This document shows, in pieces, positions 25,677-34,770 of a DNA stretch of 64,000 bases (its first letter is position 1; each line of letters starts with the position of its first letter). The notes under the pieces are model-generated. The model made no database searches, was not told the DNA's origin, and saw nothing but the letters and a program-made list of their open reading frames with translations. The DNA is from CAAGNP01 sp045595965 (lineage in GTDB: Bacteria > Bacteroidota > Bacteroidia > Bacteroidales > UBA932). Where the stretch lies: NCBI GenBank assembly GCA_045595965.1, contig JAZOBN010000032.1, positions 1 to 64,000 of the forward strand, given 5' to 3'. The translations under genes were made by a program, and so were the position numbers.

Positions 25677-26279
25677 ATGGCGTTCAGAAAAATAGAACAG
25701 TTTGATCAGGAGACAACTGAAGAGTTGGCTCAGCATTACGAAAGAATTCTGGAACTTTTGGGTGAAGATCCAAAGAGAGAGGGGTTGTTGAAAACACCTT
25801 TGAGAGTTGCAAAATCGATGCAATTCCTTACCCAGGGGTATTTTCAGGATGGGGGAGAAATTCTCCGTTCAGCAATGTTTAAAGAAGAGTACAGACAGAT
25901 GGTAATAGTGAAGGATATCGAGTTGTACTCAATGTGTGAACACCATCTTCTCCCATTTTACGGCAAGGTGCATGTGGCATATATTCCCAATGGATACATT
26001 ACAGGATTGAGCAAGATTGCAAGGGTAGTGGAGTGCTTTGCCAGGAGACTGCAAGTGCAGGAGAGGCTTACTGTACAAATCAGAGATTGTATACAGGAGA
26101 CACTTAATCCCCTGGGGGTTGCGGTAGTTATAGAGGCATCTCACATGTGCATGCAGATCAGAGGGGTACAGAAACAGCACTCAGTAACCACCACCTCTGC
26201 ATTTACAGGGGCTTTTCTGAAAGATATAAGGACAAGGAATGAGTTTATGAACCTTATTGGGGTAAACCTCCATTCTTAA
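25677..26279 (+). CDS. folE: GTP cyclohydrolase I
   Basis: Converts GTP to 7,8-dihydroneopterin triphosphate, the first step of folate (and queuosine precursor) synthesis. It is 200 aa. Zinc and active-site motifs are intact: YSMCEHHLLPFYGKVHVAYI, GLSKIARVVECFARRLQVQE, and HMCMQIRGVQKQHSVTTTS. ATG 25677 is preferred over the in-frame TTG 25656, because the promoter's -7 element covers the latter. Its 3' end overlaps the convergent CCA-enzyme gene by 26 nt. folP, a later step of the same pathway, is at 50.4 kb. Confidence 0.97.
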   Translation: MAFRKIEQFDQETTEELAQHYERILELLGEDPKREGLLKTPLRVAKSMQFLTQGYFQDGGEILRSAMFKEEYRQMVIVKDIELYSMCEHHLLPFYGKVHVAYIPNGYITGLSKIARVVECFARRLQVQERLTVQIRDCIQETLNPLGVAVVIEASHMCMQIRGVQKQHSVTTTSAFTGAFLKDIRTRNEFMNLIGVNLHS

Positions 26280-27717
26280 CCAGACCCAATTCGGCGGCCT
26301 TCTGCTCCATAAGTGAGTAGGCAGCATCGTAGTCATTCTCTATAACGCCATCCAGGATGGCGTTTTTCACATACTCTTTAATCTCCCCGATAAGATTGCA
26401 GGGGGGGATTTTGTATAGTTCCATAACTAGATCCCCGGTGATAGGGTTTTTGAAGTTCCGATATTCATCTTTCTTCTCGACTTCGACCATTTTCTCTTTT
26501 ACGAGTTCGAAATTGCGCTTGTGGCGTGCTACGGTCCTGTCGTTTTTAGAAGTTATGTCGGCATTGCAAAGCAACATCAGGTCATCTATATCCTGGCCGG
26601 CATCAAACAGAAGCCTTCTGACAGCAGAGTCGGTCACTATGTCATCTACAAGAGAGATTGGCCGGAGGTGGAGTTGTACAAGTTTCTGTACATATTTCAT
26701 CTTCTCATTAAGGGGCATTTTCAGATATTTGAACACTCCGGGAACCATTTTCCCTCCGACAAATTCGTGACTGTGGAATGTCCAGCCTGTCCCCTCTTCA
26801 AATCTCTTGGTGACCGCTTTCCCAATGTCGTGGAGAAGTGCTGCCCAAAGGAGCCACAGAGGTTCTATTTCTCTGTTCTTCTTTACTTCGGGATCCATGT
26901 TCCTTATCGCAATTGCAACATTGTCGACCACTTCAAGACTGTGGTAGAAATTATCCTTGTGCCCTTTGCCGTCAACGGTCTCTACCCCTTTGAGGTTGGT
27001 CAGTTGGGGGAGGATAAGCTCCAGAAGTGTGCTTTCGTCGAGAAGTTTGAAACCTACAGATGGCTTGGGAGAGAGGAGTATCTTGTTGAGCTCTTCGCTT
27101 ATTCTCTCGGCGGAGAGGATAGACATTCTCCCCCTGTTCCTTTTGATCGATTCAAACGATTCCGGGAGGATGGAGAATGAGAGTTGGGATGCAAACCTGA
27201 TGGCCCTGATCATTCGCAAAGGGTCATCACTATAAGTTGTATCGGGATCAAGTGGGGTACGGATAAGTTTGCGTCCTATATCACCGACTCCGTCAAAAGG
27301 GTCAATAAGTGCTCCGAAATCATCTTCCTGAAGGGAAAATGACATTGCATTTATGGTGAAATCGCGTCTCTCCTGATCTTCCCTCAGAGTGCCGTTTTCG
27401 ACAATAGGTTTACGGGAGTCTGCCCTGTAGGACTCTTTTCTCGCCCCCACAAATTCTACCTCGAGTCCGTGGGATTTTAGCATTGCTGTTCCGAATCTGC
27501 GGAAGATGCTTACTCTGCATCTGAGCCTTTTGGCAACAGCCTCTGCAAGATCGACCCCACTCCCTTCTACCACAACATCGATATCGTTACACTCCCTCCC
27601 CATGATGCAGTCTCTGACATATCCCCCCACAACAAAGGCTCTTACCCCCAGGTTGCGGGCCTCCTGTGAGATTATACCAAATATTTTATTCTCAAGATAT
27701 TTCTTGTAGTTTTCCAT
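26254..27717 (-). CDS. cca: CCA tRNA nucleotidyltransferase (class II, with HD domain)
   Basis: Adds or repairs the 3' CCA of tRNAs. It is 487 aa. The head has AFVVGGYVRDCIMGRECNDI and DVVVEGSG (catalytic Asp pair), then RDFTINAMSFSL and SDDPLRMIRAIRFASQLSF, typical of class II polA-type nucleotidyltransferases. A C-terminal HD domain is present (LLWAALLHDIGKAVTKRF ... FHSHE), which in homologues gives phosphodiesterase or phosphatase activity. Polyadenylation is a possible alternative, but Bacteroidota proteins of this layout are normally the CCA enzyme. The gene follows the HSDR_N-like gene with no gap. Confidence 0.9.
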   Translation of the reverse strand: MENYKKYLENKIFGIISQEARNLGVRAFVVGGYVRDCIMGRECNDIDVVVEGSGVDLAEAVAKRLRCRVSIFRRFGTAMLKSHGLEVEFVGARKESYRADSRKPIVENGTLREDQERRDFTINAMSFSLQEDDFGALIDPFDGVGDIGRKLIRTPLDPDTTYSDDPLRMIRAIRFASQLSFSILPESFESIKRNRGRMSILSAERISEELNKILLSPKPSVGFKLLDESTLLELILPQLTNLKGVETVDGKGHKDNFYHSLEVVDNVAIAIRNMDPEVKKNREIEPLWLLWAALLHDIGKAVTKRFEEGTGWTFHSHEFVGGKMVPGVFKYLKMPLNEKMKYVQKLVQLHLRPISLVDDIVTDSAVRRLLFDAGQDIDDLMLLCNADITSKNDRTVARHKRNFELVKEKMVEVEKKDEYRNFKNPITGDLVMELYKIPPCNLIGEIKEYVKNAILDGVIENDYDAAYSLMEQKAAELGLVKNGGLPQ

Positions 27718-28122
27718 CTAATTTTCAGATTTTCTTAAGTTTACCAAATCTGTAACAGCTTTGAACTGTTCGTGGTTCCCACCCCTTTTATATGCGCACA
27801 ATGTCGATCCGTTTGTGAAGATGATACATTTGACATTGAGTGTCATATTGTATCGGATTCCCTGTTCAATAACTGTCTGGTCGAGTTTTACACCCGGAGC
27901 TTTGCACTCCACCAGAGTCTCGATATTCCCCTCTTTGTCAAAAACCACTATATCTGCCCGATATGTGAGGCCGTTGTATTTGAATGAATATTCAGACATC
28001 ATTCTCCCGGGGGAGTAGCCTAATGCCTGCTGGAGCCAGAGAATCATATTTTGCCTCACTCTCTCCTCGGGTGTAAGGGCCACTTCCCTCTTTCTGAGTG
28101 GATCAAAGATGGTTTCACGCAT
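27718..28122 (-). CDS. Small protein with a type I restriction HsdR N-terminal-like (HSDR_N_2) nuclease fold
   Basis: About 134 aa from ATG 28122; a GTG at 28149 in the same frame is an alternative that would add NLPFF-type residues seen in some relatives. The body reads IFDPLRKREVALTPEERVRQ, YKYNGL-like FKYNGLTYRADIVVFDKEG and LVECKAPGVKLDQTVIEQ. The Asp and the Glu-x-Lys of ADIVV...LVECKAP form a PD-(D/E)XK nuclease pattern. No methylase, specificity or helicase gene is nearby, and stand-alone copies are common in Bacteroidota next to holA, so a housekeeping DNA or RNA role is more likely than restriction. Divergent from holA. Confidence 0.78.
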   Translation of the reverse strand: MRETIFDPLRKREVALTPEERVRQNMILWLQQALGYSPGRMMSEYSFKYNGLTYRADIVVFDKEGNIETLVECKAPGVKLDQTVIEQGIRYNMTLNVKCIIFTNGSTLCAYKRGGNHEQFKAVTDLVNLRKSEN

Positions 28123-28170
28123 AAAAAAAGGCAAATTGATTTTCGCCACTCCAAATATAAGAATAATTTG

Positions 28171-28178
28171 TAAATTTG
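28171..28178 (+). promoter_or_regulatory. Candidate -7 element very close to the holA start
   Basis: TAAATTTG matches TAnnTTTG and ends only 4 nt before the ATG at 28183. If used, the transcript would begin at or just inside the start codon. On the other strand TATATTTG (28152-28159) faces the HSDR_N-like gene. Confidence 0.4.
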
Positions 28179-28182
28179 TCCT

Positions 28183-29223
28183 ATGGCAAAACAAAAAGGA
28201 CCCGATACACTACAGCAGTTCGCCTCTTTGAAGGAGAAGATCTCCCAACAGAGATTCTCTAATTTCTATCTTCTGATGGGTGAAGAGCCTTTCTATGTGG
28301 AGAGGGTTCTCGATCTGATTATGGAGAACGCCCTGGAGCCTTTTGAGAGGGATTTCAATCAGACTGTTCTCTATGCAACAGACACTACTGCCGCAGATAT
28401 CGTCTCAATGTGCAACCGTTTCCCAATGATGGCTCAGAGACAGCTGGTGGTGATAAAGGAGGGGCAGTCCCTTAAGAAACAGGAGGAGCTGATCCCTTAT
28501 CTGGAGAATCCATGCCCCACAACGGTACTTGTCCTTTGCTATACCGGAAAAAATGCCGACAAGAGGACAGCTTTCTATAAGAGCGCCCAGAAATATGGAG
28601 AGGTGTTCGAATCGGCAAAGGTACCCGAGGCGTCTGTTCCATCCTGGATAGAGAAATATGTCGCTTCATGTGGTAAAAGAATAGATCCGGATGCAGCTTT
28701 GCTTATTTTTGAGTGTGCAGGGAATGATTTGAGGAAGATAGTACTGGAGGTGGACAAACTGATCAAGTCTATAAAGGAGGATGCCCCAAGGATTACAGCT
28801 GTAGATGTTGAGAACAATATCGGGTTGAGCAGAGAGTTCAATATTACCGAACTGACAAATGCAATAGCTGCCGGTGATGCCCCCAAGGCGTTCAAAATTG
28901 CCTACTATTTCGGGGAGTCACCTAAAATGTATCCCCTTCCCAAGACTTTGGGATTCCTTTTCTTCTTCTTTTCGAAATTGGAACAGATTCAGGCATATTG
29001 CATAGATCAGCCTGGGTGCTCTGTACAGGATGCAGCAGCAAAAGCGGGGATGTATTATAAAAGTGCCGCTACTTATCTCCAGGCCGCCTCAAGGTATCCT
29101 CTCCGCAAGACCATGCGTATAATCTCCTATCTGAAGGAGTGTGACTACAAGAGCAAGAGCAATGCGGGGGGGACCGCTACAGAAGGGGAGTTGCTGATTG
29201 AATTGCTTGGTAAGATATTCTAA
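28183..29223 (+). CDS. holA: DNA polymerase III, delta subunit
   Basis: A clamp-loader subunit that opens the sliding clamp. It is 346 aa, with the family N-terminus NFYLLMGEEPFYVERVLDLI, then FPMMAQRQLVVIKEGQSLKK and TTVLVLCYTGKNADKRTAFY. The AAA+-like C-terminal domains show DPDAALLIFECAGNDLRKIV and FNITELTNAIAAGDAPKAFK. The Walker residues are degenerate, as is normal for delta. Divergent from the nuclease-like gene; trkA follows 44 nt later. Confidence 0.92.
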   Translation: MAKQKGPDTLQQFASLKEKISQQRFSNFYLLMGEEPFYVERVLDLIMENALEPFERDFNQTVLYATDTTAADIVSMCNRFPMMAQRQLVVIKEGQSLKKQEELIPYLENPCPTTVLVLCYTGKNADKRTAFYKSAQKYGEVFESAKVPEASVPSWIEKYVASCGKRIDPDAALLIFECAGNDLRKIVLEVDKLIKSIKEDAPRITAVDVENNIGLSREFNITELTNAIAAGDAPKAFKIAYYFGESPKMYPLPKTLGFLFFFFSKLEQIQAYCIDQPGCSVQDAAAKAGMYYKSAATYLQAASRYPLRKTMRIISYLKECDYKSKSNAGGTATEGELLIELLGKIF

Positions 29224-29235
29224 TTGGAATTATTG

Positions 29236-29243
29236 TATATTTG
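29236..29243 (+). promoter_or_regulatory. Candidate -7 element for trkA
   Basis: TATATTTG, exact TAnnTTTG, 24 nt before the trkA ATG at 29268. No TTG at the expected -33 distance. Confidence 0.5.
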
Positions 29244-29267
29244 TCCCCATATTTAATACTCTGAATT

Positions 29268-30614
29268 ATGAAAATTGTTGTTGCCGGTGCCGGAGAGGTG
29301 GGAAGCCACCTGGCAAAGATGTTAAGCAATGAGAGACACGATATCGTGATTATTGATGAGTCTCAGGAGCGTCTTGAACGTGTGTCTGAGGATGCTGACC
29401 TGATTACGATACAGGGGCATCCATCTTCTATTCAGACCTTGATGGAGGCAAATGTGCCGAGTGCCGACCTGTTTGTGGCGGTGAGCCCTGCACAGGAACA
29501 GGATGTCAATATTGTGAGTGCATTGCTTGCCAAGAAACTCGGGGCAAAAAAGGTGACAGCGCGTATCAATAATGAAGAGTATCAGACAAATGAGAATAAG
29601 CTTCTTTTTACCGAACTTGGAATAGATTCTATGTTCTATCCCGAGAAGATTGCGGCAAATGAGATTATAAATCTTCTCAAGCAGACGGCAACGACTGAAT
29701 TCATGGACTATTCACATGGCAAAATTCAGATGATATCTTTCAAAGTGGAAGATGGTGCCCCTATTGCAGAGAAAACCATCGGGGAGTTTACCCTCGGAAG
29801 GGATTTGAGTTACCGTTTTGTGGCAATCGCCAGGGAAGGTCAGACAATCATCCCAAGAAAGGATACCAAGTTCAAGGTCAATGATATGGTTTTTGTGGTC
29901 ACTCAGAAACGTGGGGTAGAGGAGGTGCTTGCACTTTCAGGAAAAGAGAGCGTTTCGGTCAAGAAACTGATGATTGTAGGTGGGGGAAAAATTGGCGAGA
30001 TGGTGGCTGCAAAACTGGAAAAATCGCTTGAAGAGGTAAAAATCATAGAGATGGATTCGGAGAGGGCAGGGTATCTCTCTGAAAAACTTGACAGGACACT
30101 GGTGATAAATGGGGATGGTAGGGATTCGGACAATCTGATAGAGGAGGATGTCCGTTTGTGTGACGCTTTCGTGGCTGTAACAGGGAGTTCAGAGACCAAT
30201 ATTTTATCTTGTCTTACAGCTAAGAAGATGGGGGTTCCCAAGGTGATTGCGGAGGTTGAGAACTTCGAGTATATGAAATTGGCGGAGAGTATGGGTGTGG
30301 ATGCGGTAATCAACAAAAAACTGATCACTGCGGGTAGGATATTCCGCTTTACCTTGTCAAATAAGGTGAGATCGATAAAAGTTCTCAACGGAACCGATGC
30401 AGAGGTGCTTGAATTTATAGTTCATCAGGACAGCAAAATCACAAGTGGCAAGATAAGTGAATTGAATTTCCCCGAAGATGCCCTTATTGGTGGATATATT
30501 AGGGGTAATGAGAGTTTTATCGCAGATGGCGATACAGTGATCAAGCCTTTTGACCAGGTGGTGGTATTTGCCCATCCGTCTGTGGTCTCTAAAGTAGATA
30601 AATTTTTCTTGTAG
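29268..30614 (+). CDS. trkA: Trk potassium uptake regulator TrkA
   Basis: The cytoplasmic, NAD(H)-binding subunit of the Trk K+ transporter. It is 448 aa, with two RCK units, each a Rossmann N-domain plus C-domain: KIVVAGAGEVGSHLAKMLSN (residues 2-21) and LMIVGGGKIGEMVAAKLEKS (near 234). The nucleotide-binding Asp/Glu ends are IIDESQERL and IIEMDSERAGYL. The membrane subunit trkH is not adjacent. The gene converges on the Omp85-barrel gene with 3 nt between stop codons. Confidence 0.95.
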   Translation: MKIVVAGAGEVGSHLAKMLSNERHDIVIIDESQERLERVSEDADLITIQGHPSSIQTLMEANVPSADLFVAVSPAQEQDVNIVSALLAKKLGAKKVTARINNEEYQTNENKLLFTELGIDSMFYPEKIAANEIINLLKQTATTEFMDYSHGKIQMISFKVEDGAPIAEKTIGEFTLGRDLSYRFVAIAREGQTIIPRKDTKFKVNDMVFVVTQKRGVEEVLALSGKESVSVKKLMIVGGGKIGEMVAAKLEKSLEEVKIIEMDSERAGYLSEKLDRTLVINGDGRDSDNLIEEDVRLCDAFVAVTGSSETNILSCLTAKKMGVPKVIAEVENFEYMKLAESMGVDAVINKKLITAGRIFRFTLSNKVRSIKVLNGTDAEVLEFIVHQDSKITSGKISELNFPEDALIGGYIRGNESFIADGDTVIKPFDQVVVFAHPSVVSKVDKFFL

Positions 30615-30617
30615 TTA

Positions 30618-31754
30618 TTAGAATGCGTGGTTGATCCCCACGAGGATAGAGTATTGCTTTTTATTGCCGAATCCCAAATCGAAGCGGAAAACCAACTCTG
30701 CAAGTGTCATTCTGTATCCAATCCCGTATGTAGGCAGGGTGTGTTTTATATTGAACTCCTTGAGTGATGGGAATGTGTTTCCGCAACCGCCCCATATTAC
30801 CATAGAGTGTGCCTGGTATATTTGTTGTCTGATTTCAAGTTGGGCAGTGGCAGTGTTTTTGTCCCTATACCTTCCGTAATAGTACCCCCTCATCCTCGAT
30901 TCTCCACCGATAGGGGTCCAGGTGAACCAAGGTGTTTTGCCATAGTTGGCCTCCCCCCAAAGGTCAAAAGCAAATACACTTCCCTCCCATGCAGGGAAGA
31001 AGAAGTCTGCCACAATTGATGTCTTGAAGTAGGGTGTCTTGCCAAAATAGAACCTTGGATGATATGTCTGGTTGAAATCGATGTATATACCCTTTTGAGG
31101 TGCGTGTTTTATGTCTCGGGTGTCTGCAGTGATATTTAGGGAAACCTCTGCACCGGTTGTGGATGTTATTTCATTCTCAACGAGATAACTGTAAGTGTAG
31201 TCGTATGTGGTGTAGTATTCGTAACCAACGGAAATCTTGGCGGAAAATGATGGAGTAAATAGATATCTGTAACCGACCATGAGATCTGCACCCCCCTCTG
31301 TATATACCCCAAGATCTGATGTCGGCTGGTCGGAGTATCCTATCCCCCAAAATCTTCTTGTATCATTGAAAGCAAGAAGTTTGTATTCAATTCTCGATTT
31401 GGATGACTTCAAATAGTGGTAACCGTTGAATATACCTTTAACAGACATTTTCGTGCTGACATATCCAATTGCAGAGAAGAGGGAGTATGGGGTATTGGTA
31501 TCAAAGCCGGGTCTGTATATCCCCGTTACCCCTGCTATAACCCCAAAACCATCTTCTTGAGTGTAGCCGATTGTCAATAGGGGTACAGGTTGGAATTTGT
31601 TCTCTTTGGGTTTGAATCTGGAGGGGTGTTTGCGTATGTATCTCTCAACAGAATCATTTACGGACTGGAAGTAAATGGAGTCGAATGCCTCCTTTATCTG
31701 CCCGCTCCCCCCAATGGAGATCAGGAGCAGGAGTATGACCAATCCTCTTTTCAT
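30618..31754 (-). CDS. Omp85/BamA-type outer-membrane beta-barrel without POTRA domains
   Basis: About 378 aa from ATG 31754, chosen over the TTG at 31769 because the signal peptide starts there (KRGLVILLLLISIGGSG). The rest is alternating aromatic and hydrophobic beta strands ending in a terminal Phe (LVGINHAF), the barrel C-terminal signal. GGESRMRGYYYGRYRDKN is the loop-6 R-G-Y/F motif of the Omp85 (surface antigen D15) superfamily. At this length there is no room for POTRA repeats, so it is not BamA itself; relatives are patatin-type or stand-alone barrels. It lies 11 nt downstream of the PCMD protein and is probably co-expressed with it. Confidence 0.82.
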   Translation of the reverse strand: MKRGLVILLLLISIGGSGQIKEAFDSIYFQSVNDSVERYIRKHPSRFKPKENKFQPVPLLTIGYTQEDGFGVIAGVTGIYRPGFDTNTPYSLFSAIGYVSTKMSVKGIFNGYHYLKSSKSRIEYKLLAFNDTRRFWGIGYSDQPTSDLGVYTEGGADLMVGYRYLFTPSFSAKISVGYEYYTTYDYTYSYLVENEITSTTGAEVSLNITADTRDIKHAPQKGIYIDFNQTYHPRFYFGKTPYFKTSIVADFFFPAWEGSVFAFDLWGEANYGKTPWFTWTPIGGESRMRGYYYGRYRDKNTATAQLEIRQQIYQAHSMVIWGGCGNTFPSLKEFNIKHTLPTYGIGYRMTLAELVFRFDLGFGNKKQYSILVGINHAF

Positions 31755-31765
31755 ATTATTAAGAA

Positions 31766-32743
31766 TCAATAAAGCAATTCCACATTGTCAATCCAGAGCA
31801 CATTTCCCACTCCGCCATAAAAGGCCTTTCCGTCGCTTGAGGAGAACCATAAAATGATATGGGTCGGCTCTTCATCTTTATGAGCCCAGTCAATCTCTCG
31901 GATGGGGACAGATTTCCCTTTGCTGTTCTTTGCAAAATTCTCAATCTCACTATTGGCATTGCGAAGCCCCATATAATCTTCGTACCCCTCCCATTTTGTT
32001 ATGTCTCCGTATCGGATCTCCAGCTCCTCTCCATTGATCCAATCTTCAACATCCTCTTTTATCCTCTTGTATGCAGTTCCAACCCTTTTTGCATAGATGT
32101 TGCCATCCTCATCTTCCCACCTTTTCTGAAGAAAAACGACAATGTCGGCATAATCGGGTATACCGAGCTCCTTTCTGGAAGATAACCCTGTGGCACGTAT
32201 TTTCTCATGCCCTACATCTGCTTTGTAGTCATATTTCAGGGCACGTGGCCTTTTGGTGAATGGAATTCCGTAGTCCAGTTTGCTGTATGGCGATTTGGTG
32301 TCACGGATAGGTTCGTAGAGCTCTCCAGAGATAACACTCCCTTGGGCCACAACTTTGAGATTGATCATCCCGATTACCTTTACGTGTTCTTCCAGCACCT
32401 CAAGTCTTGCGCAATATCCGTCACCCCTCTTTTCGGGGAAGACCTGATTGCTGGTCTTGATGATGCCTATTATATTTGCCATTACATTGGTGGGGATAAA
32501 GACATTCCCTTCGGGAGCTTTGTATGGAATGTTCCCTTTGATAGTGTCCCCTGTGTTGAAATTGTACACATATTTTGTTTGCCCACCAATAATCCCAGAC
32601 TCCTCGATCTGGCGTACAATCCAATTCTCAAATTTCCCTTGCTCCTTAATAGATTCATCAGAAACATCCTGGGCATAAACTCTATCGCATGGGAGTAAAG
32701 AAATAATAAGAGAGATAAAAATATATATATTCGAAAATTTCAT
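31766..32743 (-). CDS. Exported PCMD-domain protein (putative carbohydrate metabolism domain)
   Basis: A 325-aa secreted protein (signal peptide MKFSNIYIFISLIISLLPCD). It matches the Bacteroidota PCMD family: GDGYCARLEVLEEHVKVIGM, GELYEPIRDTKSPYSKLDYG, IPFTKRPRALKYDYKADV, FLQKRWEDEDGNIYAKRVGT, and the terminal NVLWIDNVELLY. The fold is a jelly-roll similar to carbohydrate-binding modules, but binding has not been shown for the family as a whole. It is first gene of the operon with the Omp85 barrel and divergent from the M6 protease. ATG 32743 was taken over TTG 32761. Confidence 0.8.
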   Translation of the reverse strand: MKFSNIYIFISLIISLLPCDRVYAQDVSDESIKEQGKFENWIVRQIEESGIIGGQTKYVYNFNTGDTIKGNIPYKAPEGNVFIPTNVMANIIGIIKTSNQVFPEKRGDGYCARLEVLEEHVKVIGMINLKVVAQGSVISGELYEPIRDTKSPYSKLDYGIPFTKRPRALKYDYKADVGHEKIRATGLSSRKELGIPDYADIVVFLQKRWEDEDGNIYAKRVGTAYKRIKEDVEDWINGEELEIRYGDITKWEGYEDYMGLRNANSEIENFAKNSKGKSVPIREIDWAHKDEEPTHIILWFSSSDGKAFYGGVGNVLWIDNVELLY

Positions 32744-32788
32744 TCTTGATGAAGTCGCCAATAATTGTTATTTTGCGGTTTGTTTTTG

Positions 32789-32818
32789 CAAAAGTATAAA
32801 AAATGCGCAGGGTGTCAA
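32789..32818 (-). promoter_or_regulatory. Promoter of the PCMD-Omp85 operon
   Basis: On the minus strand TTG (32816-32818), 19 nt, TACTTTTG (32789-32796) matches the Bacteroidota consensus. Its -33 element lies inside the first codons of the divergent M6 protease gene, so the two transcripts share this narrow region. Confidence 0.65.
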
Positions 32819-34770
32819 TAATATTTTTCCTATTTATAATGGTGCTGGAGGCATCAGCAATCCCTGCTTACCCATACCCGATAGCCTGCTCCCAACCCGA
32901 TGGTACAACTGTTTTGCTCCATATACGGGGGGATGAAAACTTCAGATATAAGACAAATATGAAAGGTGAAGTTGTTGCCCGGGGTGTGGATGGCTTTTTC
33001 CACCTTTCAGAAATTCCCCTCTCTCCACAGACAAAGGGGGGGAGCGGGAGAAAGCAACCAACCGGACCTTTGACAGATATTTCAACCTTGGTAATCCCCG
33101 TACAGTTCTCCGACATATCTTTTACAATAGAGAATACCAGATCCCATTTTGAGAGGATGATCAAGGGGTCAGGGTATTCAGAATACGGTGCTACCGGTTC
33201 AGTAAAAGAGTATTTTGAAGATAATCTCAAAGGGGTGGTAAATGTGCGGTTTGATGTCGCTGCTGTAGTTACACTTGGGAAACCACTCTCATATTATGGT
33301 GCAAACAATGATAATTCGAGAACGGATCCCCTCCAGTATGATGTGAGGATAGAGGAGATGTTCCGGGATGCCTGCAGGCTTGCAGACAAAGATGTCAATT
33401 TTTCAGACTACAATTATGTATATATATTCTTCGCCGGGTACAGTGAAGCGGAGGGTGGTGCAGAGGAGTCTATCTGGCCGATGTCAATCTCCCTGCAAGA
33501 TGATCCTGTGGTGTTGGATGGTTCCAGAATTGTCAATTTCTCCTGCAGTGCTGAATTGAGAGGCAATTCGGGAGAAATGCCGGCAGGGATAGGGGCTTTC
33601 TGCCATGAATTCGGACATCTGCTGGGATTCAGGGATCTATATGATGTGGATTATAAAGAGAATGGACAGAGCAAGGGGTTGTGGGGATCGTTGTCACTTA
33701 TGGATTATGGATGTTATAATAATCAAGGGAGGACTCCCCCCTATCTTTGTGCCATAGAGCTTGAGTCTCTGGGGGTAGAACCGATTCAGATAGGGGTTGG
33801 CAAATATAATCTTCCTCCGATACAGCAGAAAAAATTCTACAAGATCATAACCAGAAACGAAAATGAATATTTTTTGTTCGAATCGAGAGGAAATGAGAAA
33901 TGGGACAGCCATATCGGAGGAGAGGGGATGCTTGTATATCATATTGACAAGTCGGAAGAGAGTGCCGGTATGATTACCGCATCTGTGAGGTGGGAGACAA
34001 ATACTGTCAATACATATGCCCTTCATGAATGTGCAGACTTGGTGGAAGCGGTTTCCGATGCATCCAATATCAAACAGGTGTTTTTCCCTGGGGTAGAAAA
34101 TGTCACCCGATTCACAGTCCTTACTGAGCCCCATTTCATAGATTGGAACCTGATAAGTACAGGGTATAAACTTACTGCAATAAAACAACTCTCTGAGGGG
34201 GTCTCTTTCAATCTTGAATTTGATAAGGACGAATATCTTCTGATACCTCAAAATCCAAAAGTGAGGAGCTATCAGACAGAGGCGGTAGTGAGCTGGAGTG
34301 CCAACAGGGAAGATGATGTAGACTGGACTTTTCAATGGAAAAAGAGTGAAGGCAGTGAGAATTTTACAAATGTTACAACCAGAGAGAGGTCGTATAGGCT
34401 CTCATCTCTCGAACCTGGTGAGAGGTATACTTGCAATATATTCCAGCGAGGGGAAAGGATGTCCGGGGATACCCTCTCTTTTGTATTCAAAACTATGGAT
34501 GTAACATCCCCCTATCCATATATCCACGGGGTGAAACCGATGCATAATGAAGGAGACACCTTGAAATTGAAAATTTTCAATCTTCACGAGGCATACTCTT
34601 CTGTAAAATGGATTTTGAACGGGGAGGAGTCGGAAAATGGGGAGTTTGTCCTGAAGGGAGAGGGAGAGCAGACACTGAAGGTCTATTTGCGGTATATGTC
34701 GGATAATAGCGAAGAGGTTATTCAAACTAAATTGAAAATAGGTACAAGAGATGAAGAGGGCTTACATTAG
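32803..34770 (+). CDS. M6 family (immune inhibitor A-like) secreted metalloprotease
   Basis: A 655-aa exported protease. After a signal peptide and a propeptide-like N-terminus, the M6 domain (about 85-350) contains VIPVQFSDISF and the zinc motif CHEFGHLLGFRDLYD (HExxH), with the Met-turn region SLMDYGCYNNQGRTPP downstream. A fibronectin-III-like domain (about 480-565; SYQTEAVVSWSANREDDVDW, LSSLEPGERYTCNIF) and a final Ig-like domain follow. There is no T9SS C-terminal signal that I can recognise. It overlaps the following lipoprotein gene by 20 nt. Substrates are unknown; host or dietary proteins are possible. Confidence 0.87.
   Translation: MRRVSIIFFLFIMVLEASAIPAYPYPIACSQPDGTTVLLHIRGDENFRYKTNMKGEVVARGVDGFFHLSEIPLSPQTKGGSGRKQPTGPLTDISTLVIPVQFSDISFTIENTRSHFERMIKGSGYSEYGATGSVKEYFEDNLKGVVNVRFDVAAVVTLGKPLSYYGANNDNSRTDPLQYDVRIEEMFRDACRLADKDVNFSDYNYVYIFFAGYSEAEGGAEESIWPMSISLQDDPVVLDGSRIVNFSCSAELRGNSGEMPAGIGAFCHEFGHLLGFRDLYDVDYKENGQSKGLWGSLSLMDYGCYNNQGRTPPYLCAIELESLGVEPIQIGVGKYNLPPIQQKKFYKIITRNENEYFLFESRGNEKWDSHIGGEGMLVYHIDKSEESAGMITASVRWETNTVNTYALHECADLVEAVSDASNIKQVFFPGVENVTRFTVLTEPHFIDWNLISTGYKLTAIKQLSEGVSFNLEFDKDEYLLIPQNPKVRSYQTEAVVSWSANREDDVDWTFQWKKSEGSENFTNVTTRERSYRLSSLEPGERYTCNIFQRGERMSGDTLSFVFKTMDVTSPYPYIHGVKPMHNEGDTLKLKIFNLHEAYSSVKWILNGEESENGEFVLKGEGEQTLKVYLRYMSDNSEEVIQTKLKIGTRDEEGLH

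Noticed and set aside
27718..28122. Part of a type I restriction-modification system
   Set aside because: No hsdM, hsdS or helicase part nearby; the flanks are cca and holA.
33694..34335. Long minus-strand open frame inside the M6 protease gene
   Set aside because: The protease on the plus strand has intact motifs, and the antisense product resembles nothing.
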